Shown here piece by piece: positions 22,721 through 34,233 of a stretch of DNA of 64,000 nt. The notes beneath the pieces were generated by a model, which was not told the origin of the DNA, ran no database searches, and saw only the letters and a program-made list of their open reading frames with translations. This DNA is from Quercus robur (Eukaryota; Streptophyta; Magnoliopsida; Fagales; Fagaceae): NCBI RefSeq assembly GCF_932294415.1, contig NC_065539.1, forward strand, positions 48,150,501 to 48,214,500, read 5' to 3'. Within the stretch, counting starts at the first letter, position 1; every line of letters starts with the position of its first letter. A program made the translations under genes and the position numbers.

Positions 22721-23088
22721 GGGTAAACTATGTATTTAGTCTCTATCTTTTACACTATATTTTAATTTAATCTCTAACCTTTCGATTATGTCAATTTGAT
22801 CTTTAACTTTTTAGTATCGTATTAATTTAGTCTTGCTATTATTTCTTGAATGTAATTTGTTGACGTGGCAAATAGCCAAAATAAAAATTTAGCTTATTGC
22901 CACATCAACAGAAACTAATTTTTTATTTTGGCCGTTAACCACGTCAGCAATTTTTCATCCAAAAAATAATGGCAGTGGCTAAATTGACATGACACTGAAA
23001 GGTTAGGGGTTAAATTAACACAATTGAAAAGTTAAGGATCAGATTGAAATATGATGTAAAGGATAGAGACCAAATATGTAGTTTACAC
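22721..23088. mobile_element. Mutator-like MITE with perfect 9-bp target duplication
   Basis: The left end GGGTAAACTATGTATTTAGT and the right end (reverse complement GTGTAAACTACATATTTGGT) form TIRs similar over about 55 bp. TTAAAAATA is present on both flanks (22712-22720 and 23089-23097). The interior has the typical alternating TTTGATC/TTTAGTC-like subterminal repeats and no coding frame. A related right end is at about 1560-1664. Confidence 0.8.
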
Positions 23089-23912
23089 TTAAAAATATAA
23101 GTTATGTATCAGTTGCACAGCCCAATAAATAAATATATATATATATATATATATAAACTTTTCCAAGAATCATCCATAAGGACCGTTACTATACGGAAAA
23201 ATAAGGAAAAGAGAAATTAATTGGAAAGTGTCACCTGCATATGCCATAGTTTATAATTTTTTTTGCCTAGGACAGAAGAAAACAAAGAACCTATCTTAAA
23301 CACATTTGTATATGTATGCACGTTGTACGTGGGTGATACCATATTCTCTCCTATTACATTAAACAACCAATTAGACATGGAATCAGCCACATGCTTGTTC
23401 CGCATTATCATCACGCAAGGACACCGGGCTGATAATATTTTGATATACGTCTCACATTCATATTAGGAACCATATGCCATGATAATGATGCACTCAGAGG
23501 CGTGTTTGTTCAGAGTCTATATATACCGAATTCACCGAAACTAAATTTCAAACACCTTTAAATACTGCCTCAGCAAAAGCTAGAATGATCTTGAAAATGG
23601 ATTTAAAAAAACACCTTAATGTAAATGATTGACTTGGATTATCCCTATAGAACAGCACAAAGGCAAACTATATTGCAAGGACACTCGGAGGCCTAAAGAC
23701 AAGTGAAACGGACACAGTATGCAGTTTTTGGATATGTGTGGGTGTTAAGAACAACGAAACTTTATCCTTCGAATTCTTTTACCTGAACAACATGACATTC
23801 GCTTCATGCGCCTTTATAAACTCTATAAACCTACAAGCTGTAACTATGTCATTTTTATACACAATTGCAATTAGAAATCATCATAGAAATGCAAAATTAA
23901 TTATAAAAATCG

Positions 23913-23967
<55 letters not shown>
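23913..23967 (+). repeat. 55-base poly-A run
   Basis: An uninterrupted A homopolymer, the longest in the window. It may be the tail of a decayed retroposon, but no body is recognisable upstream. Confidence 0.9.
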
Positions 23968-23969
<2 letters not shown>

Positions 23970-24621
23970 AAAAGATTTAGCCGAAACAACATAATCATAC
24001 AAGATAAAGAGAAGAATATACCTTCAACATCAGAAACTTGGGGTAGTAAATATCTAAACTTTAAGTTCTTTATTATATTCTCAATAACATTCTTTAAACA
24101 CACATACAAATACTGTTTTTAAGGAAAAGAAAAAGAAGTTAACTTTCCAAATAAGATTCATCATAGCAACTAATCCTCCACAACAGCCTTGGCTACAGAG
24201 TCCACAGTAGATCTACTTTCAACATCTGCCTTTTTCCTTCCTCGTGATGTACAACAACCGTCCAATCCCCTTTAGCGGATCGGGCTTCTCTTTCTTTCCA
24301 TTCCTGTACGTGCCATAACAAGATCAGCTAATGTCTATTTGCCACGAGCCTTTTCATTTAACTTTTAGCTTATTTTATTTATGTAAAACTTTTTAAAATC
24401 TCTTTTTTTTTTTTTTTCAAATACAAGTATATTTTAGCCACTTTTCGCAAAAAGCAATTAGCAGAAAGCCAAATAAACTAATGCTAAATGGACACTAGGA
24501 CAAAAGTAAGAGTGAGCCTCATAAATAATAAATAATAGGTGAAAAAAAGAAAACGACCTGTGAGATTTTATTAATGTGCAAGATATCAATTCTATAATAG
24601 ACACCTTCTCAATATGTACTA

Positions 24622-24959
24622 GTATAGGGAATTTAACCGAAATCCCAACTTGTGAGAAACAAAAAATAGAGAAAAAACACACGCCAAAGAAAAAACAATC
24701 ACACGTACAAGATAATATTTATGTAATTCGGCAATTTGCCTACGTCCACGGAGTTGTAGGGATTTCACTATTATCAAGGAAAAGTACAAAGTATAGGGAA
24801 TTTAACCGAAATCCCAACTTGTGAGAAACAAAAAATAGAGAAAAAACACACGCCAAAGAAAAAACAATCACACGTACAAGATAATATTTATGTGATTCGG
24901 CAATTTGCCCACGTCCACGGAGTTGTAGGGATTTCACTATTATCAAGGAAAAGTACAAA
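24622..24959. repeat. 169-bp direct tandem duplication inside the LTR
   Basis: GTATAGGGAATTTAACCG starts at 24622 and again at 24791, a period of 169. The two copies differ at only a couple of positions (TAATTCGG versus TGATTCGG, GCCTACG versus GCCCACG), so duplication happened after or shortly before insertion. Confidence 0.9.
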
Positions 24960-25185
24960 GTGCGGCTACAGTTTATCTCTCACTCAAAAACACAGCAACA
25001 ACACCTCAAAAACCCTAATCACCAAAGTCGGTTTCTATATACAAAACGGGCCAAAAAATCGGCCCAAGCTCCGCTCCATGGACTAAGCCTCAGTAAATCT
25101 TCCATTACAAACCACGCAATATTATTCGGGTCAGGTCAGGTTGTCGAATCGGATCAAACAAAACTAGGCTCCACAAAGCCCAACA
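24623..25185 (-). mobile_element. solo LTR (probable Copia type) with internal duplication
   Basis: Minus-orientation 563-bp LTR beginning TGTTGGGCTTTGTGG (from 25185) and ending near CCCTATA (24623). ACTAG on both sides (24618-24622 and 25186-25190) is a 5-bp target duplication. A putative promoter/R region (TATATAGAAACC) is followed by the widespread plant LTR motif CTCCGTGGACGTAGGCAA. No internal domain or second LTR is present. It lies in an intron of the RRP7-like gene. Confidence 0.65.
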
Positions 25186-27277
25186 ACTAGAAGAAAATTT
25201 TCCATGAAAACGCATGAATCCCTAATGTTAACAGCACATGAGCAACACCAACCTGATACATGGTGATGGATGCAAGTGTACATTTCCCTTTGACACAATC
25301 AAATGCTAGTCTTGCAGACAAAGGTTAGATACTGCAATATGTGGCATATATTTAACCAACAAGCATTCCCCTTCAAAGAAAATTGTGCACAAATGTAAGA
25401 AAAGAGCACAGTACATCAACCATTTGAATGTCTTTATAATCAAACTATGAAAATTGTGCTTTGCTCAGGCACATAAACTCGTGTATGTGAACATAACTTT
25501 GTACAGTTTGAGCCACACAATGTTTTGTACAAGTGCAAGTAGAAAACTGTTATTTATTTATTAAATTTTTTGACAGGAATAGGGATAAGAAAACTGTTCT
25601 TTTGGAGCATATGTTACAATGGTGATAGATATAGCATAATTAAAAGACATTATGGTTGAATATCAAATTAAGAATGACTGACGGAGATACATCGGAGAAT
25701 ACCGTATTTTTTTTAGGTAATAATAACTTTATTGATAAAATACTACTTCATGTACGATGAAAACAAAGAGGCCTAAAAAAAAAAAAAAACAGAGGAGAAT
25801 ACCTGTTCTAGCTGTGCCTCAAGAGCAGTGGTCAAGTCATCATTTTTTTGCGGCAGAACCTTCAACCCTGGTCTACTTTGGTGGTATTCCGTAATCCATT
25901 CTGCAGTTCAAGAAGTTTTCAATAAGAAAACAATGACATGAACCATAACCATAAAAATAAAAATAAAAATAAGAATTTTAAAAAGTAGCAAAATACAGTT
26001 AGAATTATCCTCAAAATAAAACTGATTATCCATATTAACTTAAATCGATGATTGTTTTAATCAATTTTCAACATTTAACTATAGCTTGCAAATGTCACCA
26101 TGATGGTAGCTAACAGTGGAATCAGATAATGTAGATAACCCTAATATCTGATTTAGGCACATTCTGACAGTCTTTTTTTGTTCAATAATTTTCATTGTTG
26201 GTGGTCAAAGTTCTTCTGTTACCTTTCTGTAAGTACCTTGGACATCTAGTACATTAACCCTTTCTCTCTCTTTTTTGATAAGTAACCCTTTCTCTTTCTA
26301 CAGTTGTGATCTTTTTCATAATCACTTTTCCACGCAAAAAAATCTGTTTCATGCTACTAGATATGAAAGTTGCATGCACATAGATAAGATGAATGTCCCA
26401 GATTCGCTAGTTCATACTTTTCATTCCTTTTCAGTAGTCCTCATCCCCAGAAGATATTTGGATAAAAATCATTGGAATCAGCTTTTTGTCCCTTTTCCTG
26501 TGCTTCTTGTGCTCCTTGGATGAATTGTGATCCTTCTTTCTCTCTATCCTAGCTTTCTTGGAACTAACTACAAGAAAAAACTTTTACTTTGCACATTTAT
26601 GAACTGTGATGACTGAGAATTGAGAACTATATGTTGCCACTAGATTGTGAGCAATTAAACACATAAAAGTATGTGCTCTGAAATTCATACATTTCCCCCT
26701 TTTGAGTAGCCCTCATTCCCTGGAGAGAGATGACAAACTACAACTTGAGTAAGAAAAGGAGAAAAAAATATCTCAAGTTAATGAGAGAACATGACTACAA
26801 AATCATATAATCAAGTAATACACTACAGGCAATGGCATTGATAATTCAAAAACATCTCCACAGCCGCTAAATCTTTTGAGGTATCCAAGAAGAACAGGAA
26901 AATTGCAAAATCAGATAGTTCTAGGCAGCAAGAATCCATTAAGCAAAATTTTTCCTTAACATGATTCATTTTGAAAAGAACACGGCAAAGCATTTATCAT
27001 CTAAACTAAAAAATTTATGAACACACCATATTGGTCATCAAATTCAAGTCCATCCACTGTACTGGGCTGCTCATATTTTCCAGTCACAGTGTTTCTTTCC
27101 TGATTTTGTTCTATTTTTCTTCCTTGATGACTCTTTCATTTTCCTTTCTCTGATTGTCTGACCCAAAATAATAATAATAATAATATAGAAAAGATTCTTT
27201 CAGATGTAAAGCTCTTCAACATACCATTAGCATGTAAAAACCACGTTCAGCTTCAATATAGCTCCAAACAGCTTTGC

Positions 27278-29559
27278 TAGTGTCAATATCATTTCACTTT
27301 TCTCCTTCTAGCTTGTTCTTTCATGCATATTCGTTGTTGTCCCTTTCCACTTCCGTAGGTAAAATTCCATCTGGAAACAACAAAAAACAACTACCTCTCA
27401 GTACTTCACCAGCAATATATATCGTGCAAATGTGTATTGCAAGTAGGAAATCAGGGCCAAAATCTAGGAAATTTACATTAAAAATAAGATGGTCAGATAC
27501 AAGTATGATGTAACCCCCCAAACCCCTGGAAATTTTACACTGGCCTTACACACAAAGGACAACTTTTTTCAAAAAGGCACCAGAATTGCAATTAATATTT
27601 TCACATGAATTGTATCCATCTGTCAATGGATCCATTGGATGAATTACAATAATGAGTCCAATTACATTGCTTATGATCCTATTAAGTCTATGACTCACAA
27701 GATCTGTAAATTACCCAGACTATCTGAGTTATGATTATTTCAAAGATATTGCATTGATATATCTACTTTCCCAAACCTGAAACCTTTTGCTTTCTTCAAG
27801 AACCTATTTGAAGTGCTCTTTCTTTTACTCAATTACTCATGAGGTAGCAAAGGTAAGGGAAAATACAAGGTAATACATTTTTAAAACATTGGCAACTTTT
27901 CAACCAATGAGTAAAACATGCTGAAGACTCTGATAGATTCTGTAGTGTACACTCTATGCCTTGTTGATTTGTTACTTCTGTCTACAAAATTGCAAGTGTT
28001 GATAGAATTGGCCAGTTAGACAATAATTTTTTTTCTAAAATCAAATTATGCCCATACACTTGCATCAGTATCCAATATGCAAAATAGATGCATTACCAAA
28101 CTTATAGTGAAAAAGGCATAGTACATCATAGTTAATATTTGAAATCACAATCCCATACCAAAATGTTAATTGCAAACCACAAACATCTTGTTAAGTTTAC
28201 ATAATCAAATCCTTCCTATTTTCACGTTTTTGGACAATAGCTCAAAATTTTCAAAGCAGCTGATGCAACCGCCACATTAGAATAGCAAAATGGATAAAAT
28301 CAAGGTGGAAAAAACACAAATTAAAAAACATTCTGATGCTGCAGCCAATAAAACTATAGAAAACAAGGGAAAAAACTCATCTTTTGCAATCAAGAGGCCT
28401 TATCACACATACCCAAAAGCCATTTCAACAAATGGAAACAAAAAAAGAAGTGTTAAATTATCAAGCTCAAAGTGTAAATTAATAAGAAAAAATAGCACAA
28501 AGGCCACAAACCCTTTTTGGGCATGTCAGGATTTCCCTTTTGAAGCTTCTTAATATTTTGCTTTTTTCTTCTGGTCTTTCTGCAATTCCTACTTTTCTCT
28601 CTCTGCATATGCAGTGGCTATGGAGGTCTATTGAGAAACAGAGAAGAAATACAGAGCAGGTTTAGGGCACCACTGCACCTATTGTTTGGGTTTTGTTTTT
28701 AGGTTTCCATCAATGAGTAATAAGTCCAAGTCCAATAGCATTTCATATTAGGAAAAATATTGGTGGACCCAGATATTCCTGAAATATCCCCTATACCCTT
28801 AGTTTCCTCCCCCTCCCTCACCAGTCCCCAGTCCTCACAGTCACACTCCCACCCCATTTTATTTTTTTCCTATATTTTTATGTCATATTTTACATAGTGT
28901 TTAGATTAATTACAGCTATTTATCTTCTTTTTATTGATAATGAGTGACTTTATTTAAAACTAAAAAACAAATACAAGCCACATCCCAAGTACACAGGAAG
29001 TGTACTATTAGAAGTGAAAAGGGTCAACAGAAAGTGCACACATCTAAAAACTCTACAAACGAAGAGAAAGGCAGATCACTCAGAATAGATATTATTTATG
29101 GTGCGTAAACTCTAAGTTGTAAAATTTTGTGATGGACACCTTATACAATATCAATTTGTAATGTCTATCTACTGTTTAAATCAGTGTATAAACATTACCA
29201 GGATGCAAAACAGTGATGCAATTCCAGCAACAAGAATGGCTGTAAGATGGTTACGTGATCACAAAGGATATAATTATTCAAATTTGGAAATAAGCTCCAT
29301 GACTCCACCTTTAAGTGATGAGGATGCATAGACATGCTTGGAGTGAGCGCATTGCACTCCTTAAAATGATACACTTCCAGCATATCAGGTTCTCCACAAT
29401 AAGATATTTGGCTGAAAAATGCTAGGTGGGACCATTTATTATGGTGTCTAATCAACAAAAGTTACAACAGGCTAGAATCATGAAGGATTCATGTTTCCAT
29501 GACATACTAGCATGACCAGAATTTTAGTTTCAAACTTCAGATGCATCTCCAAGCTTCCT
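27278..29559. other. intergenic stretch between the RRP7-like gene and the PPR gene
   Basis: No additional gene is supported. 28560-28690 read on the minus strand is pyrimidine/purine-biased and could be the 5' leader of the RRP7-like gene. A LINE-3'-end-like segment (TTTTTATTGATAATGAG, minus orientation) is near 28930-29010. An 87-codon Lys-rich frame at 28290-28553 has no recognisable features. Confidence 0.45.
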
Positions 29560-31344
29560 TTACAAGGGAACATTCATCTGCTCCATTTTCTTAATAATAT
29601 TTTTGGACATTAAGCCCCTCTCAACCACATGATCCCAAAAAAGAGGTAAGATGTTGCTGTCACCAAGATAAGAAGCACTGAACGATTTATAGAGTTTAAG
29701 TGTTATCTTCAACCTCCTTATAGCCATTTCATCTAACATCTTTGAAGCAACAGTTGCCTTCCCTGCTTTCAAGTAAGCATATGCCAGAGTAGTGTACACA
29801 ATGCTGTCTCCTGATATGCCCTTCCCTTGCATAATACTGAATATTTTTTCAGCAGAGTCCAATCTTTCCCTCTTACATAGCCTTCTTATCAGTGCCCTGT
29901 ACACTGAAACATCAACACAAAGGCCTCTCTGCACTAGCTCATCCGGGAGTCTTAGAACTGCATCTTCATTGTCTCGGTTGCAAAAAGCATCTATAATCCA
30001 TGAGTAAGTGCAGTAACTTGGAGAAAATTCTGAATCAAGCATGCTAAACAAATGCTCTTTAGCACTGTCCATCTCTTGGACTTTGCAGAATCCATGAATC
30101 AGAGCTTTGTATGTAAACTGGTCCAGCTTCAATCCAGCCTCCAACAGTTTGTTCTTCACTTTTAATGCAGACCTCATATCTCCTATCTTGCAGTAAGCAT
30201 TAATCAATGTGTTACATGTCACATTGTCAGGTACAACTTTCCTCTCACTCATCTCATTCAAGAGCATATTTGCATCCCTTATCCTGCCTTCTTCACACAA
30301 CTTGCGTAGAATTGAATTATAAGTAATAACTTCGGGGTACAAGCCCTTAGCCTCCATCACCTTGCACAATCTTAATGCTTCTTCAAGGTCATTTACTCTG
30401 CAATATCCATCAATCAAAGTAGTGTATGTCACATGATTGGGAGTAGCACCTTTAATTTCCTGGAAGAGCTTTACAGCCTCTCTCATTCTACCTTCTCTAC
30501 AAAATCCATAAATAAGGGAATTAAAAGTCACAATATCAGGACTTATTCCTCCTCTTTCCATTCTATCTTGTACACCCAAAGCCTCATAGTGCATACTCCT
30601 CTTGCAGTATAATGAGATCAATGTATTATACGTAACAAGATCAGGAAAAACACACTTCAATTCCATCTCACTCAACAGCTCTTCTGCCTTCTCCAAATCC
30701 CCAGACTTGCAGCAGGCATGAATTAAAACATTATAAATGTGTAAATTCGGAACAACCCCTATCCGCACCATCTTCTTATATACTTTCCATACCATATCAG
30801 TCAACCTATCCTTTATTAAACAATTCAAAAGCACAGTACAAGCATGCAAATGAGGCTCGAAGCTATGCACCCTCATGTGCTCAAACACTTGAATTGCATC
30901 CTGGGTCATCCTTGAATTACCATAATATATCACAAGCCAGCTTAAAACATGAGAATTCAAATCCGGGTCATCATAACTCCTCACCAAAGCATTCAAAACT
31001 GAGGGTGACGATAGAAAATCCTTGCGTGCAATTTTCTCAAGCAAGCCTTGTGCAGTTTTGAAGTGCTTGTGCTTAGTGAGGATGTGAACCATTGTCCATG
31101 AACATTGCAGCGAGTGATTATAGTTAGGAACCGATTCAACCCACTTGAAAAATGCCCAAGAAAGTGGGGGACCATGATTGTTATTATAAAGTGAGGGTTG
31201 CAGGAGTACCTGGTGAATGGTTGTTGAGGTAAGAGTGGAACCAATCTTGGGTTTCAAGAGGTTGTGCCATTGACCCTTTACTATAATTGCACACACACTT
31301 TGAACGAAATGGGTCTCACTAGCTAAAGAAACTAGAGCAGCCAT
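29560..31344 (-). CDS. P-class pentatricopeptide repeat protein (At5g38730-like)
   Basis: Intronless 594-codon frame. From about residue 145 to 565 it consists of tandem 35-residue P-type PPR units. Clear examples are PNLHIYNVLIHACCKSGDLE, PDLVTYNTLISLYCKRS, PDIVTFNSLIYGFCREGRMR, NHVTYTTLIDGYCRVND and PDNVTCNTLINAYCKIGDMR. No E, DYW or SMR domain follows, and the C-terminus ends KKMEQMNVPL. P-class PPR proteins bind single-stranded RNA in mitochondria or plastids and act in splicing, stability or processing. Target RNA cannot be read with confidence here. The N-terminus lacks acidic residues early and could be a transit peptide. Length and order match my recollection of Arabidopsis At5g38730 (596 residues), whose neighbour is the RRP7 gene. 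The ATG at 31344-31342 is the first in frame. Confidence 0.95.
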   Translation of the reverse strand: MAALVSLASETHFVQSVCAIIVKGQWHNLLKPKIGSTLTSTTIHQVLLQPSLYNNNHGPPLSWAFFKWVESVPNYNHSLQCSWTMVHILTKHKHFKTAQGLLEKIARKDFLSSPSVLNALVRSYDDPDLNSHVLSWLVIYYGNSRMTQDAIQVFEHMRVHSFEPHLHACTVLLNCLIKDRLTDMVWKVYKKMVRIGVVPNLHIYNVLIHACCKSGDLEKAEELLSEMELKCVFPDLVTYNTLISLYCKRSMHYEALGVQDRMERGGISPDIVTFNSLIYGFCREGRMREAVKLFQEIKGATPNHVTYTTLIDGYCRVNDLEEALRLCKVMEAKGLYPEVITYNSILRKLCEEGRIRDANMLLNEMSERKVVPDNVTCNTLINAYCKIGDMRSALKVKNKLLEAGLKLDQFTYKALIHGFCKVQEMDSAKEHLFSMLDSEFSPSYCTYSWIIDAFCNRDNEDAVLRLPDELVQRGLCVDVSVYRALIRRLCKRERLDSAEKIFSIMQGKGISGDSIVYTTLAYAYLKAGKATVASKMLDEMAIRRLKITLKLYKSFSASYLGDSNILPLFWDHVVERGLMSKNIIKKMEQMNVPL

Positions 31345-31864
31345 GTTTGATATTATCTTTTAAGGCTATGACTTATAACGGAGTTGATTAATTCCTATGC
31401 AGGGAAAATAAATAAAGTTGTGGCCTTGTGGGGGTCACATTTTTTATCAGTTGGTTCTGTTTTTGAGGAATTCTTATTTCTGTTTCACAACTGACACGGC
31501 AATTTGCCTGCCGTGCCCGTGTCGTATGCGTACGGGACACAGCTGCACGCGTGTCCTTCCCTTTTTTCAATAATCGGACACTGCCGGGACACGGCTGCAC
31601 GCAGCAAGGGAGGGAAAAAAAAAAAAGAGTAAAAATCCTAACCTGAAACGCTGCGTTTTGAGAGCATCCCTTGAACCCAAAATCAGTTTCCTCTCGATCT
31701 CTCTTCTTCTCTCAGTCTCACTCTCTCACGCCGATCTCCTTCGGCTCTTCTCCTTCTTCCCTCTTCTTTTTTTTCTTCTCCTTTGGCCAAATATGCCCTT
31801 ACGTAATTTACAGTTTTCCCCTTTTGCCCCACTTGAGTAATGTTTTTCGGGTGGTTTTGATATA
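31345..31864. other. upstream region of the PPR gene
   Basis: It contains a GC-rich patch with repeated GGACAC/GCTGCACGC motifs (31500-31610) and a CT-rich tract (31680-31790) resembling a leader on the plus strand. No coding frame of significance follows before the foldback element at 31865. Confidence 0.5.
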
Positions 31865-32725
31865 GGGAAAAATAGGTAACTAGCATTAATTTCCTAACTA
31901 TCTAGTTAGTAGTTAAGGTTTCAAAACTATTTATTTTTATAGCATCTCGAGTCTTTTAAACTCGATTTTGGGCAATAACTCCAGCATCAAACACTCGATT
32001 TCTATGCTCTAATTTCTTCCAACTCAATTTCTATGCTCTAATTTCTTCTAACGTGGCATAGCTCTCCACGAGGGTAGACAGAAATCGAGTCTCTAAGACT
32101 CGATTTCTAAGCGTTATACATAAAACCAAATCAGTGTGGAACCAGAACATCAGGGAAGAAAGCAGAGAGAGAAAAAACAAAAAAAAAAAAAAAAAAAAAA
32201 AAAAACAGAGAGAGATCGGAGTGGGTCGCGCGAGCCCAGGCAGAGCAGCGCCTGGGTCGCGCGAGCCCAGGGGAGACCCAGGCAGCGCGCGGCCTGGGTC
32301 TCGCGAGACCCAGGCGCCGCGCTACCTGGGTCTCGCCTGGGTCTCGCGTGCTTGGGTCTCGCGAGACCCAGGCCGCGCGCTGCCTGGGTCTCCCCTGGGC
32401 TCGCGCGACCCACTCCGATCTCTCTCTGTTTCTGGTTTTTTTTTTTTTTCTCTCTGCTTTCTTCCCTGATGTTCTGGTGTTCTGGTTCCTCACTGATTTG
32501 GTTTTATGTGTAACCCTTAGAAATCGAGTCTTAGAGACTCGATTTCTGTCTACCCACGTGGAGAACTATGGAAGAAATTAGAGCATAGAAATCGAGTGTT
32601 TGATGGTCGAGTTATTGCCCAAAATCGAGTTTAAAAGACTCGAGATGCTATAAAAATAAATAGTTTTGAAACCTTAACTACTAACTAGATAGTTAGGAAA
32701 TTAATGCTAGTTACCTATTTTTCCC
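31865..32725. mobile_element. 861-bp foldback element with GC-rich palindromic core and 10-bp target duplication
   Basis: The ends GGGAAAAATAGGTAACTAG and CTAGTTACCTATTTTTCCC are inverted, and the inverse match continues through almost the whole element (arms of about 400 bp with minor gaps). TTTTGATATA flanks both ends (31855-31864 and 32726-32735). Outer arms repeat an AATCGAGT/ACTCGATT motif. The core (32215-32420) is GC-rich and built of repeated CCTGGGTCTCGCGAGACCC palindromes. The long TIR and 10-bp duplication fit a non-autonomous Mutator-like or Foldback element. Several overlapping frames on both strands are by-products of the palindrome. Confidence 0.8.
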
Positions 32726-32939
32726 TTTTGATATATGTGTGTAAACATCCTACTAGAGACTTGAACCCCGGTCCTTGCCCCTATTCCCCTTATACTTGTG
32801 GAGTAACTATCATACTAAGAGTGTGCGGTATTGTGTAATATGTTTAAAATGCTTAAAAGTGTGTTCAAAATGGGCTACCAAATAAAGTTGTAAGATGGCA
32901 GGCAACATTTCAAATTTTTTAAGCGTAAGTAGCCTTTGT

Positions 32940-33935
32940 ATTTTGATTTTGATTTTGTTATTATTTCAGTATTTAAAAACAGAAATTCATTTCTATTTTA
33001 GTCTTTGCCGTCAACTTATTAACAGAAAATTCTTATATGACAAACGGAGTGTCTTATTTGCACAGTAAATGCTGAGGTGACTTTTAGTTGGCATTTTTTA
33101 AATGACACATCAACATTTTAATTTTTTTTAATTATAAAAAAAAAACTTAAATCTAATTTAATTAGGAAAAAAAACTTTTGTTACTTTTCATTATTTTTCA
33201 AAAGAACATTACAACTTGTTCTTCATGTTCTTTCTAGATCAAACCCAACAACCAATAACTCAAACCCAGATCACAAGAACACAAACGAAAAAACAATTAA
33301 ATTAAATTAAATACTAATAGGAAGAATAAAGAACAATGAACTCAATCCAAACATCAAACCCAATTTCATCGCAATCACCAAGCACCATCAACAAAACCCA
33401 ATTGCCCAAATTCATCAAACCTCAGAGAGAGTTTAGGTCAGATTGGTGGTGCGTGGTGGAGAAGAAGGCCGAGCTTGTGAACTCTGGCCATGGAGCTACC
33501 GTGGAGATAAAATTTGAGATCAGAGAGAGATTCTATCCATGGAAGGTGAAGAGAGAGAGAGAGTTAGAGATAGAGAAAGTGTAGAGATTATTTTAAAATC
33601 TAATGACCAATGAGGTTAAAGGAAAAGAAAAATAATTAAAAAGATAATGATTTTTTTTAAGAAATAATTTTAATTAAATTAGATTTAAGGTTTTTTTTAA
33701 TTTTCTGACGTGGCTTTTAAAAAAACATTAAAATGTTGATGTGTCATTTAAAAAATGCCAACTAAAATATTTTATTATTATATTATTAACCACCTCAGCA
33801 TTTACTTTGCAAATAGGACACTCCGTCTGTTACGTAGAAGTTTTTTATTAGTGGGTTGACGGGAGGGACCAAAATAAAAATGATTTTATGTTTTAAGGGA
33901 CTAGAATAGTAGCAAAATCAAAATATGGACCAAAA
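32940..33935. mobile_element. second long-TIR (Mutator-like) element with non-repeat core
   Basis: About 240 bp at 32945-33180 is inverted relative to 33650-33935. Matched landmarks are CCGTCAAC versus GTTGACGG, GGAGTGTCTTATTTGCA versus its complement near 33805, GTAAATGCTGAGGTG, and CTTAAATCTAATTTAATTA. The core (33190-33640) holds a short frame at 33336-33584 (82 codons, MNSIQTSNPISSQSPST at its start) that I do not recognise; it could be captured host sequence. Target duplications were not resolved. Confidence 0.6.
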
Positions 33936-34233
33936 TGAAAATTGGCCAAAAATTTAGGGACAAAAAATGTATTTTAACCAATAATAAATACATAACATAA
34001 TTTTAAATTTTTTTTTTTTTTTATTATCAAGGTAGACAGTAGCCAATTCCTCAAGAAAAGAAAGGTAGACAGTAAACACATTTATATATTATGACATAAA
34101 GAAGTTTAAACAGGATATAGAGACAGAAATTTGTTCTTATTCTCCTATTACTTTTTTGCATAGGCACTGACATATAGTCCAAACATCTTGTAAGAAAGAC
34201 TCTAATCGAAAACATACAAAAGATAGAACTATG

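Larger units (their letters stand above)
24170..27277 (-). pseudogene. RRP7: RRP7-like ribosomal RNA-processing gene, partly decayed
   Basis: Minus-strand exons inferred from frame and splice sites: 27277-27225 (KAVWSYIEAERGFYMLM, donor GTATGT), about 27149-27027 (ends GLEFDDQY), 25900-25803 (WITEYHQSRPGLKVL ... ALEAQLEQ) and 24303-24170 (EWKEREARSAKGDWTVVVHH). RRP7 acts in small-subunit pre-rRNA processing in the nucleolus. The WTVVVHH block followed by a basic stretch and DSVAKAVVED is the plant RRP7 signature. Junction phases between the last three exons agree. Two lesions are seen: a one-base loss in an A-run in the second exon, and another after HH in the last exon. The conserved C-terminal block (DFYRFQ ... 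RAARKFRPY type) is not found below 24170, and a stop appears at 24172-24170. The intron at 24304-25802 holds a solo LTR. Further 5' exons may lie up to 28690. A functional gene with assembly errors cannot be excluded. Confidence 0.6.

Noticed and set aside
28290-28553. 87-codon Lys-rich plus-strand frame as a gene
   Set aside because: Low-complexity composition, no recognisable motif, and it lies in a region that may be intron or leader of the minus-strand RRP7-like gene.
32131-32513. Overlapping Arg/Gly/Pro-rich frames on both strands
   Set aside because: They are products of the palindromic GC-rich core of the foldback element; mirrored frames encode the same repeats.
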